DNA from: Vicia villosa
Taxonomy: Eukaryota; Streptophyta; Magnoliopsida; Fabales; Fabaceae
Length of the DNA stretch: 64,000 bases
NCBI RefSeq assembly: GCF_029867415.1
Contig: NW_026705401.1
Coordinates: 62,001 to 126,000, forward strand
Direction: 5' to 3'
How positions within the stretch are numbered: the first letter of the stretch is position 1; each line of letters begins with the position of its first letter. A program made the translations under genes and the position numbers. The notes under the pieces were generated by a model that was given only the letters and a program-made list of their open reading frames with translations, did not search any database and was not told the origin of the DNA. Of this stretch, positions 21,101-32,035 are shown one piece after another.

Positions 21101-22900
21101 GGCTGTTTTTGTAGGTTTTCAAAAAAGCATGGAAATCTGAAGAAAAATTCGCAGGAAATTCCGCAGGTAAATCTACAGCTGATTCCGGAGGTAAAAGGTT
21201 GAAGAAGATGAATAGTGGATTTGAAAATTTGACCAGCACGCGTGGCATATCCCACTCCTCTCATTCGTTGGTCATCCTGCGTGGGTCCCACTTTGGACTT
21301 TTGAAAAGCTGACTGATTCAATGCTGCCTCTCTATCCACGTGCACCATGTGACCTCCAATCAAAGCCATCAGATCTCCTAGTAATCTGATCCAACGCACC
21401 AGCATACGCAGACCACCATAGTCTATCATAAGTCACCACACAGGATCTTTCCTTTAATATTTTTAATTCTTTTTTTAATATAACTTCTAAAATTATTTAA
21501 AAAATAGTTCTAAAAATCCGAAAATTATTTTAATTTCAATTTTAGGTTAATAAAATTTTAATTTATTTTATGACACAAAAATATTTTATTTTTTTCGAAA
21601 ATAATTTATTTGGTTAAATTAATTAGTAATTATTTTAAATATTGCTTTAATTAATTATTAACCTATCAAAAAATCAGAAAAAAATATTTCTTTTCATTAA
21701 ATTAAGTTTATATATTATAAACTAATTTTGTATATATTTAGAATATTTTTCTCTTTAAGTTTAAATTATGTGTATAATTATTTGCATAATTGTATGTTAA
21801 TTAATTTAATAATCTCCAAAACAAATTTCAAAAATCCCAAAAAAATTAATTTTATTTAAAAATTAATTGATACACAATTTGGACATATTTTAGACTTAAT
21901 TTCTTAGGTTTAAATTTTATTTCTAATTCCTAAAATTTTAATTAAATTAATTATGCACTAATTTTAATTAACATCAACCATCCAAAAATCCAAACAAAAT
22001 ACTCTCCTTTTATCTTATTGCAATTTAAATTCATAGATAAGTGTATAGGTTGTCAAATTTATGTAAATTGCGTAGTTTACATTTCTCGCACAATCGATGT
22101 AATAGCGTAGATTTATTTTCCACATTTTACATTCCCGCACTTTAAAATTCTGTACATATAAAACTGCGCGTATGTCAAAGATAATAACTGAAGCGTTAGA
22201 TCACTAATTTCAAAGACAAAAAAATATCTGAAAATAAAACACAATCACACTTGCACCTCTTAGGGTAATCCCTCTGTTACTCTTTTCAAAATCAATTCTA
22301 CTGTTTCAAATACAATTCAAACAATTTCTTTCTGTATCCAGTCAAAGAAAATTTTCTAAAAGAAAATAGGAAAGGACCTTATAAATTTAGGGTAGATCTC
22401 CTAATTGCTTGCTCAAAAATCAAACAAAACAACAAATGTTTCACATATCACTGTTTTTCCAAAACAAAACTTTCAAAAAGATAACACTTTGTATATATCC
22501 AAACAAGGATAATTACGAAGTTAAAAAATCCTTTTTTCAAAATATCTTTCGAAAGATAGAACACTTTGTATACATCCGCACAAGGATCATTACAAAGTTA
22601 ATTTACAAAGGTATTTAAAACCACATACAAGCATTTCAAAGCAAGACAAATGATTCAAACAAGTGAGCTAAGCAATTAAGAGCCCATGGATAACCATGGA
22701 TACAAAGGGGTGCTAATACCTTCCCTTTGTATAACCTACCCCCGAACCCAAAATCTCTTAAAGGTCTTTTTCTGTTTCTTTTATAAACCTTTCCTTAATT
22801 GAATAAAATAAAAGTCGGTGGCGACTCTATGATTTTCACAAACTCAAAATAAAAGAAGAGTCAGTTCGTATCCCACGAAGAAAAAAAACTGAGGACGACA
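18144..22900 (+). repeat. Ogre 3' LTR (4757 bp)
   Basis: Same layout as the 5' LTR: TATA box at 18701-18708, small ORF at 18801-18968, terminal inverted repeat TACAAAGGG/CCCTTTGTA at 22701-22731, end GAGGACGACA at 22900 followed by the AAGTC duplication. It is slightly longer than the 5' LTR because of small indels. Confidence 0.94.
18801..18968 (+). CDS. Second copy of the 55-aa leader small ORF (3' LTR)
   Basis: Open, with the same start context as the copy at 3526. Relative to that copy it has two silent changes (ATC/ATT, TGC/TGT) and one replacement (CTT to CCT, Leu33Pro) in the loop between the hydrophobic segments. As part of the 3' LTR it would be translated only if this LTR started a transcript into flanking DNA. 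Confidence 0.4.
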   Translation: MAKWMDTFFLMVITVLVVIMSFFCLHSPEKCGPGMFTLPCIYILLFIAWVFNRHF

Positions 22901-22905
22901 AAGTC

Positions 22906-23531
22906 TCTTGATGCTATGTACTTGGCTATTCACAGAGGGTGTGGATTGCGTGGCCTAATGAGTGGGACGTAAACTTACTCCTGGATTCCTCGTACATGGG
23001 TACAGGTCTGCATACTTGTTGTGATGGCGTTGAGTCTGTTGTGTTATTGACGTAGCCTCGTTGGATAGTTATGGGACTTCCAATGTTGGTGTACCCTTGT
23101 TTGTACTTGTACCTAGCAGTGAGGTAACACGGATTCTCGGTGAATTCGTTCTAGCGCATGTTCCCTGTAGAACTGAGTGAAACCCTAAGATAGGGAGACT
23201 CACTAAGATTTAGTAATCACACCCCATTCCAATTATTCTTTTCATAGGTGGTTCGAGTCAAGATCGAGGCAAGGGTAAGATTACTTAGCTTCGAGTTGGT
23301 GTTTCTTGGGGACGCGTTCTTTTGTAGCTTATGATCTTTTGTATCTTCATCTTTTGTACCATGGATATGTATTTGTACTAGTTGGAACTCCTGTATTTTA
23401 GCCATGACAGTTTGGGCTTTTGTACTTGTATTTATACATTATCTATTCCGCTGCTTATGTTTTATGATTTTCGAGTATCATTATAATGCCATATACGTAT
23501 ATCCTAGACAATGTATGTATGGGGTGTTACA
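22906..23531 (+). repeat. Element A 5' LTR, downstream part
   Basis: Continues the LTR interrupted at 2869 and matches 29707-30332. It ends GGGGTGTTACA. It holds the acceptor-like CATAG at 23243-23247 (CGCAG in the 3' LTR). No protein supported. Confidence 0.9.
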
Positions 23532-23533
23532 GT

Positions 23534-23551
23534 TGGTATCAGAGCAGGTCG
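23534..23551 (+). promoter_or_regulatory. Element A primer binding site (tRNA-iMet type)
   Basis: TGGTATCAGAGCAGGTCG lies two bases after the LTR end. This is the standard initiator-Met tRNA primer site of plant chromoviruses. Confidence 0.9.
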
Positions 23552-23688
23552 ATTCTCGGTTTTGCCACAAAACATCATAAGTCAGCATAATTCTTCCTCA
23601 TATGTATGGTGTCGGCATGATTCCCTATGTCTTACCTATGGCATTAAGTCTGATCAACTTAAATTCCATGTGTAGGACAAGCAGGAAG

Positions 23689-24650
23689 ATGGATGATCGA
23701 CGCAGAGGTCCCGGAAAGCCCAGGACAAGGAATGTGGAGCCTGAGCCTGAAATGGAGGATGCAGGCGTGCCTTGGGTGCAGATAATGCAACAGATGCAAC
23801 AGCATAATCAAATGATGATGTAGATGATGCAAGGCATGCAAGGACAACAACCAACCGCTCCCGCTCCTACTCCTCAGGTTGCAGCAGGGCCTGATTTTCT
23901 TGCCTTCTTTCGGATGGATCCGCCAGAGTTCTTGGGTGGCTTAGATCCCATACTTGCTCATGATTGGTTATATGGTAAGGAGATGATATTTGAGGCTATC
24001 CAGTGTACTGAGGAAGAGAAGGTGGTTTTTGCTGCTCAGAAATTGAAGGGGCCGGCACGTAGATGGTGGAATACGAAATTTATGTATTTCACTAATCAAG
24101 GAATTCCCAAGGATTGGAAACACTTTAAAACGGATTTCTTGGAGAAGTACTATCCCAATAGTGTGCGTGCTTTGAAGGATCGTGAATTTCAATCCTTCAA
24201 GGAAGGCAACATGTCAGTGTCTGAGTATGCTGAGAAATTCGAAGACATGGCTGCCTATTCAAGACAAGCTGCTTATGCACCAGATGAGTTATGGAAGATT
24301 GATTAGTTTCTTATGGGGCTGAATGCCGATATTGTGCATAGTGTGTCTCAAAGGGAGTTTACCACTTATGGTGAGTGTTTGAGGCAATGTTATGTTGCTG
24401 AGAACACATTGAAGAGGGTTCAAGAAGAGAAAGAGCAGAACAAGCCGGTTCGTAGGGATCAAGGAAGGTCGGGACAACATTTGAAACCCCGCAATTCTCC
24501 AGCTATGAAGAAACCAGTTTACGAGGATCGCTTTTATCAACCTCCACAATGTGGCAAGTGCAATAGGAAACATTTTGGGCATTGTAGAACGGATGCTAGG
24601 GTCTATTTTAGGTGTCATCAGCCAGGACATATTGCGAGAGATTGTACTGC
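23689..24650 (+). pseudogene. gag: Element A gag, interrupted
   Basis: The likely start is ATG 23689 (MDDRRRGPGKPRTRN). The upstream ATG at 23602 adds residues not typical of the family. In-frame TAG at 23821-23823 (within a Gln/Met-rich run) and at 24304-24306 (before FLMGL) both fit CAG-to-TAG transitions. The capsid domain shows KLKGPARRWWNT (about 24043) and SFKEGNMSVSEYAEKFEDMA (about 24195). A Cys/His region near 24549-24645 includes [12 protein letters not shown], but the first Cys of that knuckle is Tyr (TAT at 24604-24606). A frameshift near 24650 separates gag from protease. It is the structural protein of the particle, not functional here. Confidence 0.88.
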
Positions 24651-26560
24651 CCAAATGTTCCTGAGAAGACTAAGGGCCGTGTTTTTACCTTGTACGCTAG
24701 GAAGGCTCAAGGAAACACCAATCTGGTTGCTGGTACGTGTTATGTCAATAATCAACCCTTGTTTGTATTAGTAGATTATGGAGCGACACATTCTTTTATC
24801 TCTTATCATTGTGTGCGGAGCCTTGGTTTTGAGACATGTCTTCTTCCAAATCCTATGGTTATGTCTTCGGCTACTGACAACGTAGTAGAAGCTCGAGACG
24901 TTTGCAAGGAGAGTTCTATTACCTTCAATGATCGCAGATTCTTGATTGAACTTATCTGTCTACCGCTTAAGAAGATCGATGTAGTGCTGGGAATGGACTG
25001 GTTGTCAGCTAACTCGGTGTGCATTAGTTGTAAAGAGAAGGCTATCTTCATTCCTGTTGAGGAGACTACATCAACCGATGCCATTGAACATCTTCTTGAA
25101 GGTACAGTTAACATGATCAATTACCTTTTTGCTCAAGAGAAGTCTTTCCTTTTGGTTCTTACATCAGACTCCAAGGACAAGAAGAGTGTATTGGAGATTC
25201 CGGTTGTGTGTGAATTTTCCGATGTATTTCCTGAGGATGTTACTTCTCTTCCGCCGGAAAGGGAAGTTGAATTCTCTATTGATCTTGTTCCGGGTACCGC
25301 TCCAGTTTCGGTTTCCCCTTATCGAATGTCTCCTACAGAGTTAAGGAAGTTGAAGAGTCAGCTAGAAGAGTTGTTGGCGAAACACTTCATTCGTCCTAGT
25401 GTTTCTCCATGGGGGGCCCCAGTTTTGTTAGTGAAGAAGAAGGACGGTAATATGCGATTGTGTATCGACTATCGTCAACTGAACAAGGTAAACATAAAGA
25501 ACAAGTACCCTCTACCGTGGATTAATGACCTCCTGGATCAATTGAAAGGAGCATGTGTGTTCTCGAAGATTGACCTCAGGTCGGGATATCATCAGATTCG
25601 GGTTAAGGGTTCAGACGCATCGAAGACTGCTTTTAGGACGAGATACGGTCATTACGAATTCTTGGTTATGCCATTCGGGGTAACCAATGCTCTTGTTGTC
25701 TTTATGGATTACATGAACCGAGTGTTTAACCGTATTTGGATCAGTTCTTGGTAATCTTCATAGATGACATCTTGATATACTCTCGGACTATCGAAGAGCA
25801 CATGGAGCATTTGAGGATTGTGTTGTCGGTTCTTTGAGAAAAGTAGTTATTTGCGAAGTTTAGCAAGTGTGAGTTCTGGATGTCTGAAGTCAAGTTTCTT
25901 GGACATGTCATATCTGGCGGCGGTGTAGTTGTAGACCCTTCAAAGGTAGAAGCAGTAATAAATTGGGGACGACCCAAGAATGCAACCAAGGTCCGTAGTT
26001 TCCTTGGATTGGCAGGTTACTATCGAAGGTTCATTATGGGATTTTCCAAGTGTGCATTACCTTTGACCAGGCTTACAAGGAAGGAGGTTTCGTTTATTTG
26101 GAATTCAGAATGTGAGAAGAGTTTTCAGAAACTCAAGGAGAAGCTAACTACAATTCAAGTGTTAGTGATCCCAGATCCAAACTGATCTTACGAAGTGTTC
26201 TGCGATGCTTCTAAGAAAGGCTTAGGCGGAGTGTTGATGCAAGAGGGGAAGTCGTAGCTTATGCATCTACACAATTGAGATCTCATGAAGAGAATTATCC
26301 TACTCATGACCTTGAACTTGCTGCAATAGTGTTTGCACTCAAGGTGTGGCGGCATTATTTGTATGGAGTTCACTTCGAGATGTTCAGTGATCACAAGAGC
26401 ATGAAGTATCTCTTTGACCAGAAAGAACTTAATATGCGTCAGAGGAGATGGATGAAGTACCTCAAGGATTTTGACTTTGATTTGAAGTATCATCCTGGTA
26501 AGGCTTATAAGGTAGCAGATGCCTTAAGTAGGAAAGAGATTAAAGTTGCAGAATTGATGA
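24651..26560 (+). pseudogene. pol: Element A protease, reverse transcriptase and RNase H, many lesions
   Basis: Protease: the active site reads [11 protein letters not shown] (24771-24803), with Tyr (TAT 24777-24779) where the D-S/T-G triad needs Ser or Thr, so it should be inactive. VLGMDWLS follows near 24984. [29 protein letters not shown] (about 25405-25485, shown in part), [11 protein letters not shown], then a frameshift near 25735-25750, then the catalytic FIDDILIYS (about 25756). TGA and TAG at about 25837 and 25846, and TGA near 26183, fit CGA/CAG transitions. RNase H: FCDASKKGLGGVLMQ (about 26200), a 1-bp deletion near 26253, then YPTHDLELAAIVFALKVW and KYHPGKAYKVADALSR (about 26485). 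The domain order is that of gypsy elements. Confidence 0.9.
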
Positions 26561-28065
26561 TGTTAGAGTTTGGCCTTATGGAGAAGTTTAGAAATCTGGA
26601 TTTACAATTTGAATGGGCACTAACGGGTGTGTTAGTTAGTAACCTTTGCATTGAGAATGAGCTGCGGGAAAGAATCCGTCAGGCACAATGGAATGATGAA
26701 GAGTTACAAGCTAAAGCAAACCTTCCAGATTTTACCTGTGCACATGATGGGCTTATCCTTTATAGGCAGAGAATGTGTGTACCCAATGACGGTGAGATAA
26801 GAAGATTAATCTTGGACGAGGCCCACAAGAGCGGATTTACCATTCATCCCAGATCAACCAAGATTTATCAGGACTTGAAAGGGGGTTTTTGGTGGCCCGG
26901 TATGAAAAAAGATGTGGCTAGCTATGTAGAGCAGTGTGTGATATGTCAACAAGTGAAGAACATCAAAGGCCCGTGGTATGCTACAACCATTAGATGTTCC
27001 CGTTTGGAAGTGGGACACTATATCGATGGACTTCATTGTGGGACTGCCACGAGTCTTAGGTGGCTATGACTCGATATGGGTGACAGTGGATCTTTTGACC
27101 AAGTTCGCGCATTTCTTACCAGTTAATACAACTCACAAGGTTTCTCACCTTGCGAGGCATTTTGTAGTGGAAGTTGTAAGATTGCACGGTGTACCTTCTA
27201 GCATTGTGTCGGATAGGGATCCAAAGTTCACTTCCCGATTTTGGAAAGCTTTTCACCAAGATATGGGTACAGACCTGAATTTGAGTACTTCTAACCACCC
27301 TCAGATGGATGGACAGACGGAAAGGACTGTCCAGACCATTGAAGACATGTTGAGGGCGCGTGTTTTGGAAAGTGGTGGAAGTTGGAAGGATAACTTTCCT
27401 TTGATAGAATTTGCGTATAACAACAGTTATCATGCGAGTATCGGTATGTCTCCGTATGAAGCCTTGTACGGAAGGAAATGTCGGTCGCCTTTGTGTTGGT
27501 CCGAAGTTGGTGAGAGAGGAATTCTTGGACCAAAGATAATTCAAGAAATAACGGAGAAGGTTAAGATGATCCGAGACAAGATGAAACAAGCCCAAGATCA
27601 GCAGAAGAGTTATGCGGATAAGCGGAGGAGGCCCTTGGAATTTGACAAAGGAGATCATGTATTCTTGAAGGTGACCCCGAGATTGAGGTTGAAAGGACCG
27701 TTAAGATGCGCAAGCTTAGCCCGAGATACGTAGGACCTTATCAGATCATGAGACGGATAGGTGAAGTCGCATACCAGTTAGCGTTGCCTCCTTCACTATC
27801 AGGACTACATGATGTATTCCACGTGTCTCAGTTGCGGAAGTTTGTGCCGGATTCATTTCATCATATCCTACCAGATACGATTGAAGTAGAGCCATATCTT
27901 TTGTTCCAACCACAACCATGTCACGTCCTGGAATATGCTAGTAAATCTTTGAGAAGCAAGAAAATAACTCTTGTCAAGGTGTTGTGGGAGGAGTCGCGTC
28001 CTCACAAAGCTACTTGGGAGCTCGAAGCAGAGATGCAGGAATTGTATCCTCACCTATCTTGGTAA
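26561..28065 (+). pseudogene. int: Element A integrase with chromodomain-like C-terminus
   Basis: The HHCC zinc domain is visible around HKSGFTIHPRSTKIYQDL and CVICQQVK (about 26824-26960). A frameshift near 26965-26980 follows. The catalytic core has SMDFIVGLP (first Asp, 27029-27031), VSDRDPKFTSRFW (second Asp) and QMDGQTERTVQ (Glu). A second frameshift lies near 27690-27705. The C-terminal GPYQIMRRIGEVAYQLALPP and DVFHVSQLRKFVPD lead into a tail with LVKVLWEESRPHKATWELE (27970-28030). That tail is like the degenerate chromodomain of Tekay/Del chromoviruses, thought to guide insertion to certain chromatin. It ends at TAA 28063-28065. Broken in at least two places. Confidence 0.9.
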
Positions 28066-28091
28066 GTTTTCGAATTCGAGGACGAATTCTA

Positions 28092-28108
28092 ATTAAGGGG
28101 GGGGGGAA
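28092..28108 (+). promoter_or_regulatory. Element A polypurine tract
   Basis: ATTAAGGGGGGGGGGAA directly precedes the 3' LTR, which starts TGTAATATCC at 28109. The ten-G run is longer than usual and may be a slippage product. Confidence 0.85.
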
Positions 28109-30332
28109 TGTAATATCCTAATTTTAGTTCAAGAGATTAAATATTAGGAATTTCATTTGGTTGAGTTAGAACTAAGTGGCAATATGGTAATTAGAGACTA
28201 GTTTGGGGTCATTTTAGTCCTTGCACCTTGTCTTAAGTCTTAAGGGCTGTTTGGTTTGTCATTCTTCCCACCTTTGGAAACAAAAAAAAACAGAATTTGT
28301 AGAGAGGAAGGGAGAAAGAACGTGAAAGGAGAGGGAGGAAGAAGAAGACCATTCAACATTCAAGCTTGCATGCAACTTGATTCAACCATTCTCATCACTC
28401 TTGCTTCTGATTTTCGCAGTCCTCTTCTTCAATTTCAGGTGAGTCTCATAGGTAGAGACTTGGGGGTGATTCTATGGGTTAATGCTATGTTCGGATCAAG
28501 GGTTTGAGAGTAGATGTTTCAATAATCCTTTCTAATGCATGCTTAAAACTCTATTGTTAGTAGTAGTTGATATATTGTGTTTACAATATCTTTTACTTTG
28601 ATCAATAATGGATGCATGTGGAAATTTGGGGCTTGGGGACCCCAAATGCGTTGCTAAATTTTATGGGTTTAGCAGAATTCGCTGCAGCGAACTTTGGTTC
28701 GCTGTAGCGAATAGCGTAGCGAATAAGTCTGGGAGTTGAGTTTATTTATTTGCTGGAGCTCGCTACCGTTCTCTGTAGCGAATCGGAGCTTCGCTAGCGA
28801 ACTTACCTGTGTTGAAGAAAGTTTGCTTCTGTTTGAGTTTGCTGTAGCGAATTAGTCTGATGCAGAATTGGTATTTCTCCCATATGAGTGCAGTTTCGTT
28901 CCATATCGGAATCGAAGGCCTCTTATGACTTGTATGGCATTCTGATATGTGTTTTAATTGTATAAGACCATGATATGACCGTAATTCCTTGAATATGCTT
29001 GTATGTTGTGAAATACAAATTCTGTGGATTATATTGTGGCATAATTATTATTGATCTTGTCTGTTCCAGTTGAACATTCGAATGTGATTGCCTGTGTGAT
29101 GGCTTACACCGTGCTGTTTGATCTAGGAGATGTGTGTTTATGCTTGAATCGGAGTGGGCCTATACTATTAGGGGGTAAATCGCATAGAACACCTAATACC
29201 ATTGTGATGGTCTTGTGAGGGCTGTAGGGGGCACTTCCACACTTGTGTTACACATCAGCATTCTCGGTATGTTCTACACACCTAGGCTACCATTGCGATG
29301 TGCTCGTGAGGGCCGTAGGGGGCACTTCCACACTTGCGTTACACATCAGCATTCTCGGTATGTTCTACACACCTGAGCTACCATTGCGATGTCCTTGTGA
29401 GGGTCGTGGGGGCACTTCCACACTTGCGTTACACATCAGCGTGCTTGGTATGGTGGAGAAGTAATGCCATGTAGGCAACGTTACTTCTGATTCACCTCTA
29501 GTGATGCCACGTAGGAAAGATCACTAGGCTTTCGCCAGGTGGGCTTGTACTGTCAAGAAGGCGTGTTGCACTCGGCGTAACTCATTTGCGTGTGGATAAT
29601 GATGGGGCCGGACGCCATTTAGGCAATGTCACTGTGATAACTCATCTCAGATGGATTCCATTTAGGAAGAGTATCTGATTAGTCTTGCAATGTGCTTGTG
29701 CAAGTCTCTTGATGCTATGTACTTGGCTACTCACAGAGGGTGTGGATTGCGTGGCCTAATGAGTGGAACGTAAACTTACTCCTGGAGTCCTCGTACATGG
29801 GTACGGGTCTGCATACTTGTTGTGATGGCGTTGAGCCTGTTGTGTTGTTGACGTAGCCTCGTTGAATAGTTAAGGGGTTTCCAATGTTGGTGTACCCTTG
29901 TTTGTACTTGTACCTATCCGTGAGGTAACCCAGATTCTCGGTGAATCCGTTCTATCGCATGTTCCCAGTAGAACTGAGTGAACCCCTAAGATAGGGAGAC
30001 TCACTGAGATTTAGTAATCTCACCCCATTCCAATTATTCTTTTCGCAGGTGGTTCGAGGCAGGATCGAGGCAAAGGTAAGATGACTTAGCTTCGAGTTGA
30101 TGTTTCTTGGCGACGCGTTCTTTTGTAGCTTATGATCTTTTGTATCTTCATCTTTTGTGCCATGGATATGTATTTGTACCAGTTGGAACTCCTGTATTTT
30201 GGCCATGACAGTTTGGGCTTTTGTACTTGTATTTATACATTATTTATTCCGCTGCTTATGTTTTATGATTTTTGAGTACCATTATAATGTCATATACGTA
30301 TATCCTAGGCAATGTATGTATGGGGTGTTACA
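28109..30332 (+). repeat. Element A 3' LTR (2224 bp)
   Basis: Complete: TGTAATATCC to GGGGTGTTACA. It differs from the 5' LTR at roughly one base in ten to twenty where I compared them. It contains the 91-bp triplication (29198, 29289, 29380), a CAG|GTGAGT donor-like site (GT at 28439) and TTTTCGCAG|GTGGTTCGAGG (AG ends 30048). Confidence 0.92.
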
Positions 30333-30963
30333 TTCAAAATCTCAAAAACATTAATATTTTGGAAAAAAAATATTGATAATCTTGACTAGAGTATAAATTT
30401 CCTATAATTACATATTTAAAATACATAATTGTTATATTTAATATTATAATATCATTTTAAATTTTATAAAATGTATTTAACTAAAAAAGAACTTTTATAA
30501 AACCTAATGTATCTATAAAAGGCCAAGTGAGGTACAGAGAAAATAAATATCATTTTTCATTTAACTTGCTTGAACAACTCATAAAGATGGTGGTTCTAAT
30601 TGATCCATTGAATGTTTTTAACCAAGGAAAATACGGCTGAGGGTGTTTGAGATAAACTACATTTTCACAATCTTTCTCTACCGTATTTCCTTGATTAAAG
30701 AAATTTGTTGGTTCAAAAAGTAAATTTTAGAACAAGTTAATCACTGTTTCTAGTATTTAACTAATAGCTTATTTTTCTTTGTAGTTTCTACTATTTCAAT
30801 TCGAATGTTTATAACATACAAAAAAAGAGGTAGACATTCTTTGCTTTTCCCATGTTTTGATAAAAAAAAGGACTATGTTTTCATAAAAAGGACTAGAGTG
30901 ACATGAAGATTGACGATTCGAAACCAACATACTAAATTAATAATGACATAACATTTGATATTT

Positions 30964-31035
<72 letters not shown>

Positions 31036-31133
31036 GTTAGATTATATATGTTGATAATATGATATAACCCATAGATATACATTTATATAGCTTTTGTCGC
31101 GATACCAGTTACAAATGAACAAACAAGTTTACA
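30333..31133. other. AT-rich intergenic DNA right of element A
   Basis: No coding signal. The first 35 bp resemble 1256-1290 on the other side of element A. It holds a TA/TG microsatellite at 30966-31036. Confidence 0.7.
30966..31036. repeat. (TA)n(TG)n(TA)n compound microsatellite
   Basis: A TA run of about 30 bp, TGTTTG, a TG run of about 15 bp, then a second TA run of about 20 bp. Confidence 0.95.
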
Positions 31134-32035
31134 TTAAAATGTAAAACATTAATATTTTTCGTTAGAAATGTCATACATCTGACGGCTAAATGATAAGAGA
31201 TTTATATTGAAACTTTAAGAGACAAATTTCCTAACCTTGATAGAACTTTAGTAAAATAGCCATCAACGACACCTTTTAAATTAACACATTACCCATCTAA
31301 ATATCATTCGAGAGATAGAAACAATATATTTGTCTCAGTGCTAGGTATTGTCAAACAAAAATATTATAAATTCTATGTGAGGATATGTTTTAGTACTTCA
31401 CTTGTTATGACATCCACATTGGTACTTTATACATTATATTGAGTTTCTTATACAGTGAAAACTTCCTCTGAGATATAAAATCTTACACAACCTATTATAT
31501 TACATGTATAATCTGGTTTTGTAACAAAATGACCCAAATTGTACGGAAGATAAGTCTTCATTCTTCGCATATCCTTTTACTTATATTTTGAAACTTGATC
31601 ATCTTAGACAATAACTCTTACTGAAACACAATAATATAATGCTTTTCTAAGCAAGATGTATCTGGAGTCGAGAAGATATAGCTTCAAGGTTCAATTTTAA
31701 CACATAAATAATGAAGTTGATATTCCTCCAACTTGAATGCAATTGAAAAACCTGAGTATTGAGATGATTATCTAGTCTTCAAAAAAAACATGTAGCTTCT
31801 ATCCTAATAGGAAGAAAAACTCTACTTGATCGTTTAAAAAAGAAATATATTCTTCCATGTGAAACGATTAATGTATTATTCCTTTGTATTGTAACTTTAA
31901 AATGGTCATATGCTTTAGAAAATATCTAAAACACAAAGATTCAGAATCAATAATTCCTAATAATTATTAAATGTATTTTTTGAAGTTACAAAAGTAATGT
32001 CTCTTTTTATTTTTTAAAAATAATTTCAAGTATAT
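31134..32035. repeat. Right copy of the direct repeat at 1-1028
   Basis: Matches 1-1028 base for base over long stretches (for example TCATACATCTGACGGCTAAA). Two deletions account for the shorter length. It is cut off at 32035 by LTR C, where the left copy continues. Confidence 0.9.

Larger units (their letters stand above)
2870..22900 (+). mobile_element. Ogre-type Ty3/gypsy (Tat) retrotransposon, full length, coding-defective
   Basis: A 20,031-bp element flanked by a perfect 5-bp duplication, AAGTC (2865-2869 and 22901-22905), inserted in the 5' LTR of element A. LTRs begin TGTTATACCCC and end GAGGACGACA. Diagnostic Ogre features are LTRs near 4.7 kb, primer site TGGCGACTCTGCTGGGGA, an extra ORF1 ahead of gag, a non-coding interval between protease and RT, and a long 3' untranslated region with tandem repeats. 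All reading frames are interrupted, and the second RNase H and N-terminal integrase are gone, so it cannot move without help. Confidence 0.95.
1290..30332 (+). mobile_element. Element A: Ty3/gypsy Tekay/Del-type chromovirus, decayed, split by Ogre
   Basis: The element consists of a 5' LTR (1290-2869 plus 22906-23531), a tRNA-iMet-type primer site (23534), gag, pol in the order protease-RT-RNase H-integrase-chromodomain-like tail, a polypurine tract (28092-28108) and a 3' LTR (28109-30332). The order, the 2.2-kb LTRs and the C-terminal tail fit the Tekay/Del chromoviruses. The reading frames carry many stops and frameshifts, and the LTRs differ by several percent by eye, so it is an old, dead copy. 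The first 30 or so bases of the 5' LTR (TGTAATATCC...) are missing. No 5-bp target duplication remains. Confidence 0.88.
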
